From: a virus
Strand: one strand, 5' to 3'
Length of the DNA: 41,909 bases
IMG/VR virus record: IMGVR_UViG_3300032893_000123
Span: 1 to 41,909 of that record
Shown here: piece by piece, positions 23,367-31,739 of the stretch
Layout: the number at the start of each line of letters is the position of its first letter
Position numbering within the stretch: the first letter of the stretch is position 1
Notes under the pieces: generated by a model
What the model was told of the DNA's origin: nothing
Database searches by the model: none
What the model saw: the letters and a program-made list of their open reading frames with translations, nothing else
Position numbers and translations under genes: made by a program

Positions 23367-24101
23367 ATGGCCGCCTGGACCGCCAATCAGATCGTCACCT
23401 ACGCCTGTCAGGAGGCCAACTGCCCCGGCTTCGTGCAGCAGGCGCAGGACTTGTTGAACATGATCCTGGACGAACTCGCCCAGACCTACGACTTCGACAT
23501 CACCAAGGGCCGCTTCAACTTCAACTTCGATCCCGGCACCACCGAGGTGATCAATGGGGTGATGATCTGGGGCGGCCCTTACAAACTGCCCGCGGACTAC
23601 CTGCGCGCCGTCGATGACAAATCGGCGTTCTGGTACCTGAACGGCGTCCCTTACCCGATGGTGCCGATCGACCTCTCCGAGTTCGACATGGCCGTGCAGC
23701 AGGCCGGTTTCCAGTCCTATCCGTACTGGTACACCACCGACCTGTCGCAGACGCCGCCGGTGATGTGGGTCTACCCGCCCCCGTCCGGCAGCTATCCGGT
23801 CTCGATCCGCTACCGGCGCCAGATGCCGGTGATCACCGACTTCACCACGTCGCCGTGGTTCCCGAACACCAGCTACCTGATGAAGCGGCTGACCGGCGAA
23901 CTGATGCTGATCACCGGCGACGAGCGCGCGCAGACGTTCCTGGGCGATACGGATGGGGGCGCACAGGGTCTCTTGAAGCGCTACCTCAAACTGCACGACG
24001 ACCACGAGAACCGCGCCGAGACGATCAGCATGGACCGGCGGAGATTTGGTACTAGATTCAATAACTTACCGATCACGAAACAGGTCGGGTGGGTTGGATA
24101 A
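23367..24101 (+). CDS. Head-tail adaptor / tail tubular protein A-like
   Basis: 244 aa. ANQIVTYACQEANCPGFVQQ at the N-terminus and LLNMILDELAQTYDF resemble the helical bundle of podoviral adaptors (T7 gp11/P22 gp4-type). The middle has GPYKLPADYLRAVDDKSAF and VMWVYPPPSGSYPVSIRYRR beta segments, then MKRLTGELMLITGDERAQTF. It would join the portal to the tail nozzle encoded downstream. The last ~20 codons use AGA, TTA, ACT and GGA codons unlike the rest, and abut an endonuclease gene. Confidence 0.75.
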   Translation: MAAWTANQIVTYACQEANCPGFVQQAQDLLNMILDELAQTYDFDITKGRFNFNFDPGTTEVINGVMIWGGPYKLPADYLRAVDDKSAFWYLNGVPYPMVPIDLSEFDMAVQQAGFQSYPYWYTTDLSQTPPVMWVYPPPSGSYPVSIRYRRQMPVITDFTTSPWFPNTSYLMKRLTGELMLITGDERAQTFLGDTDGGAQGLLKRYLKLHDDHENRAETISMDRRRFGTRFNNLPITKQVGWVG

Positions 24102-24162
24102 TCGATATTGTGGTATGGAACAATCCGTGTTAGAGCAAAGCCGCTTCAACCGGAGACAGGCC

Positions 24163-24723
24163 ATGCCAAGCAAGAAGCAGTATTGGAAGAACCCCGAGAA
24201 ATACCGCGCCGAGATGCGCGCCTACGCCAAAGCAAATCCTGACTGGAAGCGGGAAGCGGGTCGTGAGTGGATGGCGAAGAAGCGCGCCACCGACCCCACT
24301 CAAAGGGAACGTGACCGCGCTGCAAGCAAGGAGCGCTTTCACAAAGATCCAGAGGCCGCTTATGCCCGCATGAGGGATTGGGTCAGTCGGAACCCGGCGA
24401 TCTACTTGTTCTACAACGCCCGCCAGCGTGCCAAGAAGTACGGCATCCCCTTCGACCTAGAGAAGTCGGACATCGTGATCCCTGAGTTCTGCCCTGTCCT
24501 GGGACTGCGCATCGATCCAGCCGGCACCGGCCGTCGTGGCATGCATCCCAACTCGCCCTCGGTCGATCGCGTGGTGCCGGAACTCGGCTACGTGAAGTCG
24601 AATATCGAGGTCATCTGCATGCGCGCCAACCTGATCAAGCGCGATGCGACGGCCGAGGAATTGCGCAAGCTGGCCGACTACATCGACCGGAAGGTCGCGG
24701 CGGCGAAGGCGGTGACGCCATGA
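24163..24723 (+). CDS. HNH-like homing endonuclease
   Basis: 186 aa from the ATG at 24163, with GGAG 7 nt ahead. The N-terminal 90 residues are very basic and rich in Tyr/Trp (YRAEMRAYAKANPDWKREAG), probably DNA-binding. The C-terminal part has EFCPVLGLRID, HPNSPSVDRVVPELGYVKSN and EVICMRANLIKRDATAEEL, a signature of phage HNH-type endonucleases (SPS-x-DR-x-x-P-x-x-GY). It sits between adaptor and nozzle genes on the same strand, right after an AT-rich recoded adaptor 3' end. Likely a mobile, free-standing endonuclease. Confidence 0.8.
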   Translation: MPSKKQYWKNPEKYRAEMRAYAKANPDWKREAGREWMAKKRATDPTQRERDRAASKERFHKDPEAAYARMRDWVSRNPAIYLFYNARQRAKKYGIPFDLEKSDIVIPEFCPVLGLRIDPAGTGRRGMHPNSPSVDRVVPELGYVKSNIEVICMRANLIKRDATAEELRKLADYIDRKVAAAKAVTP

Positions 24724-24905
24724 GCGAGTGGCAACCGATCAAGACCGCACCCAAGGACAACAGAAGCATCCTGACGTGGGACGGCGCGGACATGGTGGTC
24801 TGCTTTTGGTGTCGGTGCTCCGAACAATGGGCGCCGGTAAACAACCAGTGCTCGTCTTGGGAAGGTGTTACGCACTGGATGCCGCTACCTGAGCCGCCTG
24901 CCTGA
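24720..24905 (+). CDS. DUF551-like small protein
   Basis: 61 aa. EWQPIKTAPKDNRSILTW at the N-terminus and a GVTHWMPLPEPPA end match the DUF551 pattern (W-x-P-I-x-TAPKDG ... W-x-P-LP-x-PP), a small domain frequent in phages. Its start overlaps the endonuclease stop and its stop overlaps the nozzle start. Function unknown. Confidence 0.75.
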   Translation: MSEWQPIKTAPKDNRSILTWDGADMVVCFWCRCSEQWAPVNNQCSSWEGVTHWMPLPEPPA

Positions 24906-27900
24906 TGCCCCCGCCGCTTCGGACCTCCAACCCGATAGTCTTCCGCCCGCGTGGGCTGAGCGACGCCGTCGACGCGACCAACGCCTTCGCGGGCGCGCTG
25001 CAGCAGATCTCGAACCTGATCCCGGCGATCGACACCGACATGCAGTGGGTGCCGCGACCGGCGGCCAGGCAGCTCACGCAGTTCCCGCCCGGCATTCCGA
25101 TCCTCGACGACGACGGAAACCCGATCCTCGACGACTACGGCTTCCCGCTCTGGGACGACTCGTGGGTCGGTAACACCTTCTACGAGCCCGGCTTCGTCTC
25201 GGCGATGCTGGTGGTCGGCGACCTCATGTACGGCATGGTCGGCTGCTTCCCGGGTTACGATCAGCCGTTCGTCTACAACATCGCCGAGAACGCCTTCCTT
25301 CCGGTCAGCGGCGTCTTCCCGACCAACGTGCCGGCCTCGCCGCCGTCGAGCGGCGGATGGACGCCGCCGGTGATGGCGGTGGTCGGCAACCGGGTGGTGG
25401 TGACGCACCCCGGTTTCGTCGGCACCGGCAACAAGTTCGGCTGGTTCGACATCTCCGGCTTCGACTCGACCGCGGCGCCGGCGATCACCGGCAACCTGTT
25501 CCTCGGTTCCAACCGCATCACCGATCTCTCCGCCAACCCGATCAACGCCGGCTGGACGGTGGGTATGGTGCTGACCGGAACCGGACTCGGGACTGGCGGC
25601 AACCGCATCGTGGCGCTGGAGGCGACCGAGCCGCCGACCGGCCCCGTTCAATATACCGTGATCATGTCGCAGGCCGCGACCGAGACGGGGACCGGCATCC
25701 GGGTCAATGCGGCGGGAGGCACGGCGGTCAATCCGCAATGGGGCGCCGGCGACACCAACATCTACAATCTGCCGGCGGTCCCGGTGAGCGTGGCGCAGAT
25801 GAGCGGGCGCGCCTACTTCGCTTTCAACCAGCCTGGCATCGGGGTGGCGCTGTCCGATCCGCTCAGCGCCTCCTCGATCACCAACGCCGACCAGTTCCTG
25901 ACCTTCGCCAACGGCGTGCCGGTGACGGCGCTGGCGTCGTTGCCGCTCTACTCGGCCATCACCGGCGGCATCGTGCAATCGATCGTCTGCTTCCAGGGCG
26001 TGACGGCGATGCAGCAGATCACCGGCGATCCGTTCACGTTGAACCTGCAGGTCAACATCCTCAACGTCGCCACCGGCACCTTCGCGCCGCTGTCGATCGT
26101 CAACTGCACGCTGGGCGTCGCCTTCGTCTCTCCGGACGGTCTGCGCATCATCAACTTCGGCGGTCAGGTCTCCGCGCCGATCGGCAACAAGGGCGAAGGC
26201 GTCACCATTCCGCTGATCTACACGACCACGCCCAGTCGGGTGGTCGCCGCGGCGGGCTCCGACATCATCCGCATCTCGAGCGAGAACGACTACGGCGGCC
26301 CGGCGCAGCAGGGCGAATACTGGTTCGACCTGGCGCGGAAGATCTGGAGCGGGCCGCACACCTTCCCGTTCTCGCTGATCCAGCCGTGGCGCGACACCTT
26401 CGTCGGTGCACCGATCGGCATCGAGGATGCGATCTGGATCTCCGATTCGATCCCCTCGTTCCAGGACGACTATGTCGAGAACGGCGAGACGCTGACCTGG
26501 GTCATCGAGACCTCGCTACTGCCCGACAATGCCCAGATGACCATGAACGCCATGAACCTCACGGCGGTCGGGGTCTCGCTGACCGGCGGTCAGATCGCGA
26601 CGGCGAATTTCTACGACGAAGGCGGGGTGCTGATCGACAGCGCCGAGATCAGCGAGCCGGGCGGCCTGACCATCTGGGGGGCGTTCCTCTGGGGCGATGA
26701 CGTCTGGGCCGGTTCGAGCGGGGTCTATCGCCAGCGGCAGATACCGTGGCACATTCCCATCGTCTTCAAGCAGGGCTCGCTGGAACTGACCGGGATGTCC
26801 ACCTTCGGCACGCGCATCGGCGACTTCTTCATGAACCTGCAGGTGGTGAAGTACCTGCTGAACTTCCTGAGCCCGTATTCGCCCCCTGCGCCGCCACCAC
26901 CTCCCGCGCCGCCGCCGTCACCTCCCCCACCCCCGCCTCCGTCTCCGCCCCCTTCACCCCCGCCGTCGCCGCCTCCGCTGCCGGACGGGTACGCGGACGC
27001 CTCGACCGGAACGATCCCCTGGCCGGACGAGCGGACGGCGCACGACTACGACACGACGCCGTACTGGCATATCGCCGGAGTGGACTACGCCACCGGCCCC
27101 AACGCCGGGATCACCTTCCTCAACCCGGCCAGCGACACCCTGCCGACCGGCGTCAGGTACGATGCCGACAATCATCGGGTGCTGCTGTTCGATGACGGCG
27201 CGGTGCTGGGGACAGCGGTGCAGCTCGGCGACGCCGAGAACACCGGCTGGGACTGCTCGGGCCTGACCATCTACGTGGCCGGCAAGGACTGCCAGGTCGC
27301 CAACTGCAAGAGCACGCGGAACTCCGAGGGCTACGGCGCCCTGATTCAGGTCGCGGCCGGCAACTCCGGTGGGACGTTCTGCTACAACTTCTTGGATAGC
27401 CAGCACTATTCGCAAGCCGACGACATCAACGCCAACATGCTGCTGCTGTCGTCCGGGACCTACCGCATCCAGTTCAACGACCTGCGCAACGACCCCTCGG
27501 ACGGCATCGATCTGGCCTGCGAGGACGCCGGCGCGGTCTACTTCGACGTCCAGTTCAACAGCATCGCCAACTACGGCTCTGGCCTTGCGAGCGGCGCGCA
27601 CCCCGACGCCATCCAGATGTACGCCGCCGGGCCGATGTACCCGACGATCCAGTTCAACACGGTGGTGATGAATGTCGCGACCGTGGGCGGGGAGCCGCTC
27701 GGCGGCCAGGGCTTCTCCTCGAGCGGCATCAGCACCGGCAGCTTCCCGTTTGGCTCGATCCAGTACAACACGGTCTTCGGGACGGCGGCGCCGGCGCTGG
27801 TCGGCGATGTGCAGGGCGGCTTCAGCTACTTCTTCGTGATCAACACGCCGTCGATCTTCGGGTCGTTCACCATCGCCAACAACGAGATCGACCCCACGTT

Positions 27901-28000
27901 CGAGGCCTACGGCACCTTCTATCCGGAAGGCAGCTACGCCGACGTCACCATCTCGAACAACCTCAACATGCTGACCGGCGCCGTGATCAATCCGCCATGA
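24905..28000 (+). CDS. Tail nozzle fused to beta-helix tailspike
   Basis: 1031 aa. Residues about 1-655 resemble podoviral nozzle/tail tubular protein B: an N-terminal LSDAVDATNAFAGALQQISN segment, then beta-propeller-like repeats (GNRVVVTHPGFVGTG, VSVAQMSGRAYFAFNQPG, GVTAMQQITGDPFTLNLQVN). Residues about 661-693 are an almost pure Pro/Ser linker. Residues about 700-1031 form a Gly/Asn-rich region with regularly spaced N-N/Q-F-N turns (YRIQFNDLRNDPSDGIDL, VYFDVQFNSIANYGSG, ITIANNEID-type), characteristic of a right-handed beta-helix such as pectate lyase-like depolymerases. It would combine a DNA conduit with a glycan-degrading spike. The architecture is unusual. Confidence 0.75.
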   Translation: MPPPLRTSNPIVFRPRGLSDAVDATNAFAGALQQISNLIPAIDTDMQWVPRPAARQLTQFPPGIPILDDDGNPILDDYGFPLWDDSWVGNTFYEPGFVSAMLVVGDLMYGMVGCFPGYDQPFVYNIAENAFLPVSGVFPTNVPASPPSSGGWTPPVMAVVGNRVVVTHPGFVGTGNKFGWFDISGFDSTAAPAITGNLFLGSNRITDLSANPINAGWTVGMVLTGTGLGTGGNRIVALEATEPPTGPVQYTVIMSQAATETGTGIRVNAAGGTAVNPQWGAGDTNIYNLPAVPVSVAQMSGRAYFAFNQPGIGVALSDPLSASSITNADQFLTFANGVPVTALASLPLYSAITGGIVQSIVCFQGVTAMQQITGDPFTLNLQVNILNVATGTFAPLSIVNCTLGVAFVSPDGLRIINFGGQVSAPIGNKGEGVTIPLIYTTTPSRVVAAAGSDIIRISSENDYGGPAQQGEYWFDLARKIWSGPHTFPFSLIQPWRDTFVGAPIGIEDAIWISDSIPSFQDDYVENGETLTWVIETSLLPDNAQMTMNAMNLTAVGVSLTGGQIATANFYDEGGVLIDSAEISEPGGLTIWGAFLWGDDVWAGSSGVYRQRQIPWHIPIVFKQGSLELTGMSTFGTRIGDFFMNLQVVKYLLNFLSPYSPPAPPPPPAPPPSPPPPPPPSPPPSPPPSPPPLPDGYADASTGTIPWPDERTAHDYDTTPYWHIAGVDYATGPNAGITFLNPASDTLPTGVRYDADNHRVLLFDDGAVLGTAVQLGDAENTGWDCSGLTIYVAGKDCQVANCKSTRNSEGYGALIQVAAGNSGGTFCYNFLDSQHYSQADDINANMLLLSSGTYRIQFNDLRNDPSDGIDLACEDAGAVYFDVQFNSIANYGSGLASGAHPDAIQMYAAGPMYPTIQFNTVVMNVATVGGEPLGGQGFSSSGISTGSFPFGSIQYNTVFGTAAPALVGDVQGGFSYFFVINTPSIFGSFTIANNEIDPTFEAYGTFYPEGSYADVTISNNLNMLTGAVINPP

Positions 28001-28007
28001 GGGTCCG

Positions 28008-28289
28008 ATGAGCAAATTCAACCAATACCCCTCGACGACCCCGCAATCGGGCGACATCGGCCTCCTGAGCCGTCCGCCGCACACGGCGGCCGACACCTAC
28101 AACTACGAACTCGCCGAGGCGCCCAGCGGCAATCTCGTGGTGCAGGACGAAACCGGCGACCTGGTCAGCGAGGTGGTGAACATCATCTTCGTCGGCGCGA
28201 CCGTGTCGCCGTCATCCGGAACCGGCACGGCGACGGTGACGGTTGGCTATCAGCCGGCGATCTGGTTCCTGGCTTTCGCGGGCGATTGA
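28008..28289 (+). CDS. Small tail-region hypothetical protein
   Basis: 93 aa following the nozzle-spike gene. Predicted beta-rich: SKFNQYPSTTPQSGDIGLLS at the start, then NLVVQDETGDLVSEVVNIIF and a Thr/Gly-rich TGTATVTVGYQPA end. It may cap or attach a fibre. No family recognised. Confidence 0.5.
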   Translation: MSKFNQYPSTTPQSGDIGLLSRPPHTAADTYNYELAEAPSGNLVVQDETGDLVSEVVNIIFVGATVSPSSGTGTATVTVGYQPAIWFLAFAGD

Positions 28290-28292
28290 GCG

Positions 28293-28766
28293 ATGACGAC
28301 GAGCTATCCTTACGCCGCCAATTTCGAGACCAAGAGCGGGGACAGCAACAGCGGCTTCATGACGGCGACGCCGCTGCCTGGCTCCTTCGCATCTCTCGGA
28401 AACGCCGACTTCTACCAAATCCAGGTCGCCGGAAAGTATTATTTTTCAGCGCAGGTTGGGTTCAACTACGACGATGGCGTGACCGATCTGATCCAGGTCG
28501 CGATCACCCTGTACCACCTCAACTCCGCAGGGGACGTCATCCGCCAATGGGCCACGATCATGGAGCCGCAAAACTTCAACGGCGTCACCTCCGCCGTGGA
28601 GGTGTTTTCGCTGAGCGTCAGCGCCGCGGACGTTTACAGCGTCGGCGACATTGCCTTCATTCAGGTCGATGATGCGAGCGGAACCAGCACGACCCTCACG
28701 CAATCACTGAACCCCAGCGACTTCCAGACCGTGTCGTTTTTCGACGGCTTCTTCCTTGGAACCTGA
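28293..28766 (+). CDS. Tail fibre-like jelly-roll protein
   Basis: 157 aa. A beta-sandwich pattern is visible: FYQIQVAGKYYFSAQVGFNY, DLIQVAITLYHLNSAG, VEVFSLSVSAADVYSVGD and IAFIQVDDASGTSTT. This resembles TNF/C1q-like heads found on phage fibres. It probably forms a trimeric receptor-binding or structural head domain. The fold is inferred, not proven. Confidence 0.55.
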   Translation: MTTSYPYAANFETKSGDSNSGFMTATPLPGSFASLGNADFYQIQVAGKYYFSAQVGFNYDDGVTDLIQVAITLYHLNSAGDVIRQWATIMEPQNFNGVTSAVEVFSLSVSAADVYSVGDIAFIQVDDASGTSTTLTQSLNPSDFQTVSFFDGFFLGT

Positions 28767-28769
28767 CCC

Positions 28770-29696
28770 ATGTCGCTGACGCTTCCCTACACCCTGACCA
28801 ACGGCACCACCGCCGACGCCAACCAGGTGATGGCCGACTTCGACGCCATCGTCGACTACTGCAACAACGACCTGCAGCCGATCCTGGGCGTGCCGATCTC
28901 GATCGCCAACGGCGGCACCGACGCCACCAACGCGCCGGCCGCGATCACCAACCTCGGCGGTCTGGCGGCCGCCAACAACTTCTCCGACGTTCCCAATCCG
29001 ATCCTGGCGATGACCAACCTTGGCGCGCTGGCCGCGGTCAACAATCTGTCGGACGTGGCGAGCGCCGCGACCGCGCGGACCAACCTCGGCGTCCTGGCTA
29101 TCGCCAACAACCTCGATGACGTCGCCAACGCGCAGACGTCCTTGAACAACCTGCTGCCGGATCAGTCCGGCCACGCCGGTGACCTGCTGACGACTGACGG
29201 GACCAACGCGAAGTGGAGCGCGTCGACCACGGGCGTCGAGTACGCCGAGTTCCAGGAAGCCGAGCCCAGCGGATCGAGCTCCGGCACGACGCTGACACTC
29301 GACACTTGGTCCCAGCGGGTCCTCAACACCACAGTCGCCAACACGATCCCCGGCGCCAGCCTCAACAGCAACCAGGTCACCCTGCCGGTCGGCACCTACC
29401 TGATATGGGCCTCGGCGCAGTTCAGCAGCGGCAGCGTCACCATCATGGGATGCCGCACCCGCATCTGGAACGTCACCGACAACGTGCTGATCAACGTCTC
29501 CGGCCAGGCGATCATCGACGTCTCCGGCGGCAGCGCCTCTTACATGGTCGTCAACGGCACCTTCGTGGTGACCGGCGGGCCGAAGGTGATCGAGTTGGAC
29601 AGCTACGCCACCGGCACGGGCGGCACGGGCGGCAAGCCCGCCGACGACGGGATGCCGGAAATCTACGCCGACATCATCATCCAGAAGATCGCCTGA
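28770..29696 (+). CDS. Tail fibre protein with N-terminal repeats
   Basis: 308 aa. The N-terminus (SLTLPYTLTNGTTADANQVM) matches a common tail-fibre start. Residues about 45-130 hold about three repeats of the form T-N-L-G-x-L-A-x-x-N-N-x-x-D-V (for example ATARTNLGVLAIANNLDDVA), typical of fibre shafts. The C-terminal about 150 residues are a beta-sandwich (VTLPVGTYLIWASAQFSSG, VTIMGCRTRIWNVTDNV) like a TNF/C1q head. It would bind the host surface. Confidence 0.7.
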   Translation: MSLTLPYTLTNGTTADANQVMADFDAIVDYCNNDLQPILGVPISIANGGTDATNAPAAITNLGGLAAANNFSDVPNPILAMTNLGALAAVNNLSDVASAATARTNLGVLAIANNLDDVANAQTSLNNLLPDQSGHAGDLLTTDGTNAKWSASTTGVEYAEFQEAEPSGSSSGTTLTLDTWSQRVLNTTVANTIPGASLNSNQVTLPVGTYLIWASAQFSSGSVTIMGCRTRIWNVTDNVLINVSGQAIIDVSGGSASYMVVNGTFVVTGGPKVIELDSYATGTGGTGGKPADDGMPEIYADIIIQKIA

Positions 29697-29697
29697 T

Positions 29698-29724
29698 TTT
29701 ACGGGCGCGCACGGCTCTGCTAGC
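29698..29724 (+). promoter_or_regulatory. Candidate promoter
   Basis: TTTACG (29698-29703), exactly 15 nt, then GCTAGC (29719-29724). It lies in the gap before the spike-base-like gene. The flanking sequence GCAC(G/A)GCTCTG(C/T)TAGCGTC is shared with the site at 30930, supporting common function. Confidence 0.5.
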
Positions 29725-29760
29725 GTCGCCGATGTTTCACGTGGAACCTTGGAGCGCGCC

Positions 29761-29994
29761 ATGCTGCAGGACACCGGCGACTCGGCCGTCCAGGCGATTT
29801 CCGTCACCACCAGCGACTCGACCGTGCAGCCATTTCGGCGGTTGTGGGTCGGTGGCGCGGGCAACCTGAGCATCGTCAACAACGGCGTCACGGTGGTCTA
29901 CAAGAGCGTCCCCGCCGGGACCTACATCCGCGTGCAGGGCACCGGGGTCAACGAGACCGGGACCGACGCCACCGATATCGTCGCGGAGAACTGA
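29761..29994 (+). CDS. Spike base-like small protein
   Basis: 77 aa from the ATG at 29761 (GGAG 6 nt ahead). FRRLWVGGAGNLSIVNNG, VVYKSVPAGTYIRVQG and VNETGTDATDIVA match the short beta domain called spike base protein (RCAP_rcc01079-like), first noted in Rhodobacter gene-transfer-agent-related elements and common in alphaproteobacterial phages. It likely forms a trimeric base for a head or tail spike. Confidence 0.7.
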   Translation: MLQDTGDSAVQAISVTTSDSTVQPFRRLWVGGAGNLSIVNNGVTVVYKSVPAGTYIRVQGTGVNETGTDATDIVAEN

Positions 29995-29997
29995 GCG

Positions 29998-30921
29998 ATG
30001 TCCAGCAGCACCGTCACCATCTTCCAGAACGTCAACGACCCGATGGCGACGCCGAACTCGGCGGCGAACGAGGTCATCAAGCAGCTCAACGACAGCGGGG
30101 TGGGGCTTGGGGGTAGCGGCGGCATCGACATCACCGATGGCACCAACACCGTTGACGGCGCGACAAGCTTGACGGTGACCGGCGGGACGGTTGGCGGAAC
30201 GAGTCCGAACGCGACACTGGATATTGTCGGCGGGAGCGGCGTTCCCCTTCCCTTTGTCGGCACAGCGCCGGTGGTGGGATGGACGCGCCCGAGTCTTGAA
30301 GCCTTCGATACCTGGCTCAATCAGGGCGACGCCACGGCGAGCGACGGCGACGGCGGCCTACCCCTATCAATCTCGACGGTGGTGGGTGACGCCAACACCA
30401 CGTCAAATGTCGCCGGTCTTTTCAAGAGTATCGGCTCTGCGCCGTACACGATAACATGCGCATTTGCCGGATCATCGAATCTTGTTCCGTCACGAGAAAC
30501 CGGAGCAAATGCCTGGATACCGATAATGTTGCAAGATGCGGACAGTAATGTTGCCGCATTTATTTGGTACAGCATAGGATACGTGTCCTATGTCGCACTG
30601 GTAACATATATGCCGGCCTACCCTGTGGGAAGTGGGCAGACATTGGTTTCTACTGAAGATTATGGATTTTCTTTTATAACCTACTTTGAATGGTTCCGGC
30701 TGGAGAATGACGGGACTAATCTGGTTGGTTCGGTCAGCGATGAGGGCCAAGACTGGCAACAAGTTTTCTCTATTGCTTTGACCGACGTTGGCATCTCCGA
30801 CTTCGTGTCGGCGGGATTCGGAATGGACCTTTCCTATGCCGCAAACGCGGCCGCAAGTCAGAGCGTCGATCCTGCGACCGTCTATCAATCCGCCAAGCTC
30901 TGGCAGTGGGTCGAGGGCTGA
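29998..30921 (+). CDS. Tail fibre/receptor-binding protein with foreign AT-rich centre
   Basis: 307 aa. The N-terminus (VTIFQNVNDPMATPNSAANE, then VIKQLND) parallels the start of the mature protein encoded at 30987. Next comes a Gly/Thr-rich region, then a beta-sandwich from about residue 95 with a lectin-like look (VVGWTRPSLEAFDTWLN, FEWFRLENDGTNLVGSVSDE). From about 30420 to 30770 the DNA becomes strikingly AT-rich, with codons such as ATA, TTT and ACA rarely used elsewhere, suggesting a recently exchanged receptor-binding module. No catalytic motif seen. Confidence 0.6.
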   Translation: MSSSTVTIFQNVNDPMATPNSAANEVIKQLNDSGVGLGGSGGIDITDGTNTVDGATSLTVTGGTVGGTSPNATLDIVGGSGVPLPFVGTAPVVGWTRPSLEAFDTWLNQGDATASDGDGGLPLSISTVVGDANTTSNVAGLFKSIGSAPYTITCAFAGSSNLVPSRETGANAWIPIMLQDADSNVAAFIWYSIGYVSYVALVTYMPAYPVGSGQTLVSTEDYGFSFITYFEWFRLENDGTNLVGSVSDEGQDWQQVFSIALTDVGISDFVSAGFGMDLSYAANAAASQSVDPATVYQSAKLWQWVEG

Positions 30922-30929
30922 CGTCGATT

Positions 30930-30956
30930 TTGACGCTCCCGCACAGCTCTGTTAGC
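30930..30956 (+). promoter_or_regulatory. Candidate promoter, best match of the set
   Basis: TTGACG (30930-30935), exactly 15 nt, then GTTAGC (30951-30956). TTGACG is the Caulobacter-type -35, and the spacing matches the sites at 20908, 29698 and 38761. It lies in the short gap before the signal-peptide gene at 30987. Confidence 0.55.
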
Positions 30957-30986
30957 GTCCGCCGTCTCTAGGCGGAGCCTCGCCCG

Positions 30987-31442
30987 ATGAAGCGCGTCCT
31001 TGGCCTGCTGGCCGCTCTCCTGACCCTCCTCGCGGCGCCCGCCTTCGCGCAACCGCTCTCCTACTACAACCAGCCTTTCGACACGCCGAACTCGGCGGTC
31101 AACGCGCTGATCCAGACGCTGAACGGCACCGCGCCGTACTCCGGCGTCGTGGCCTGCACCGGCACCACCACCTCGACCTGCCAGGGCAATGCGATCAGCG
31201 TCTCGATCACCGGCCTGACCACGGCGGACGGCGGCACACTCTCGGCGGCGATGACCGTGACCGATGCGGTGGTCACTGCGGCCTCGATCATTCACTGTCA
31301 GGTCAACGGCTACGCAGGCACTGGCGTGCCGACCGACGTGTTGATCGTTCCGGGCGCCGGATCGTTCAGCTTCAAGATCCAGAACACCTCGGCGTCGGCG
31401 GCGCTGAACGCGACCGTCGTCTCGAACTGCCTCGTCTTCTGA
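30987..31442 (+). CDS. Exported protein sharing a motif with the upstream fibre
   Basis: 151 aa. MKRVLGLLAALLTLLAAPAFA is a classic Sec signal peptide with an A-x-A cleavage site near residue 21. The mature N-terminus (LSYYNQPFDTPNSAVNALIQ, then TLNG) mirrors the N-terminus of the upstream fibre protein (TPNSAANEVIKQLND). The rest is a beta-rich Thr/Ala/Ser domain with cysteines that may form disulfides (ACTGTTTSTCQG). GGAG lies 9 nt ahead. A periplasmic or surface role is likely. Confidence 0.6.
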   Translation: MKRVLGLLAALLTLLAAPAFAQPLSYYNQPFDTPNSAVNALIQTLNGTAPYSGVVACTGTTTSTCQGNAISVSITGLTTADGGTLSAAMTVTDAVVTAASIIHCQVNGYAGTGVPTDVLIVPGAGSFSFKIQNTSASAALNATVVSNCLVF

Positions 31443-31469
31443 ACCTCTTTGTCCGTGGAGGCGTTTACA

Positions 31470-31739
31470 GTGGCGAGTCCGTTCGACGCTGAGACCTGGG
31501 CGATGGGTCACGAAAAGCTCTGCGAGACGCGGTTCGCCGAAGTCCGAGGAGGTCTCGCCGGCATCAATCGCGTTCTCTGGATCGGCCTGACGATCATCCT
31601 CGGAGTGACTGGCTGGTCGCTTAAGACCAACTGGGACACGCTGAACGCGGCGGCCCAGGCCAAGGCGACGGCGGCGAGCTCTAGCCAGCAGGTGATCGCT
31701 GCGGTACATCAGGACACCGCCCCCTTGCGAGGACAATGA
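31470..31739 (+). CDS. Small TM protein, possible lysis component
   Basis: 89 aa from a GTG at 31470, with GTGGAGG 8 nt ahead. It has a hydrophilic helical N-terminus, one TM segment at about residues 34-51 (RVLWIGLTIILGVTGWS), and an Ala/Gln/Ser-rich coiled-coil-like C-terminus. The layout resembles haemolysin-type or i-spanin-like phage membrane proteins. It lies two genes ahead of the candidate lysin. Confidence 0.55.
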   Translation: MASPFDAETWAMGHEKLCETRFAEVRGGLAGINRVLWIGLTIILGVTGWSLKTNWDTLNAAAQAKATAASSSQQVIAAVHQDTAPLRGQ

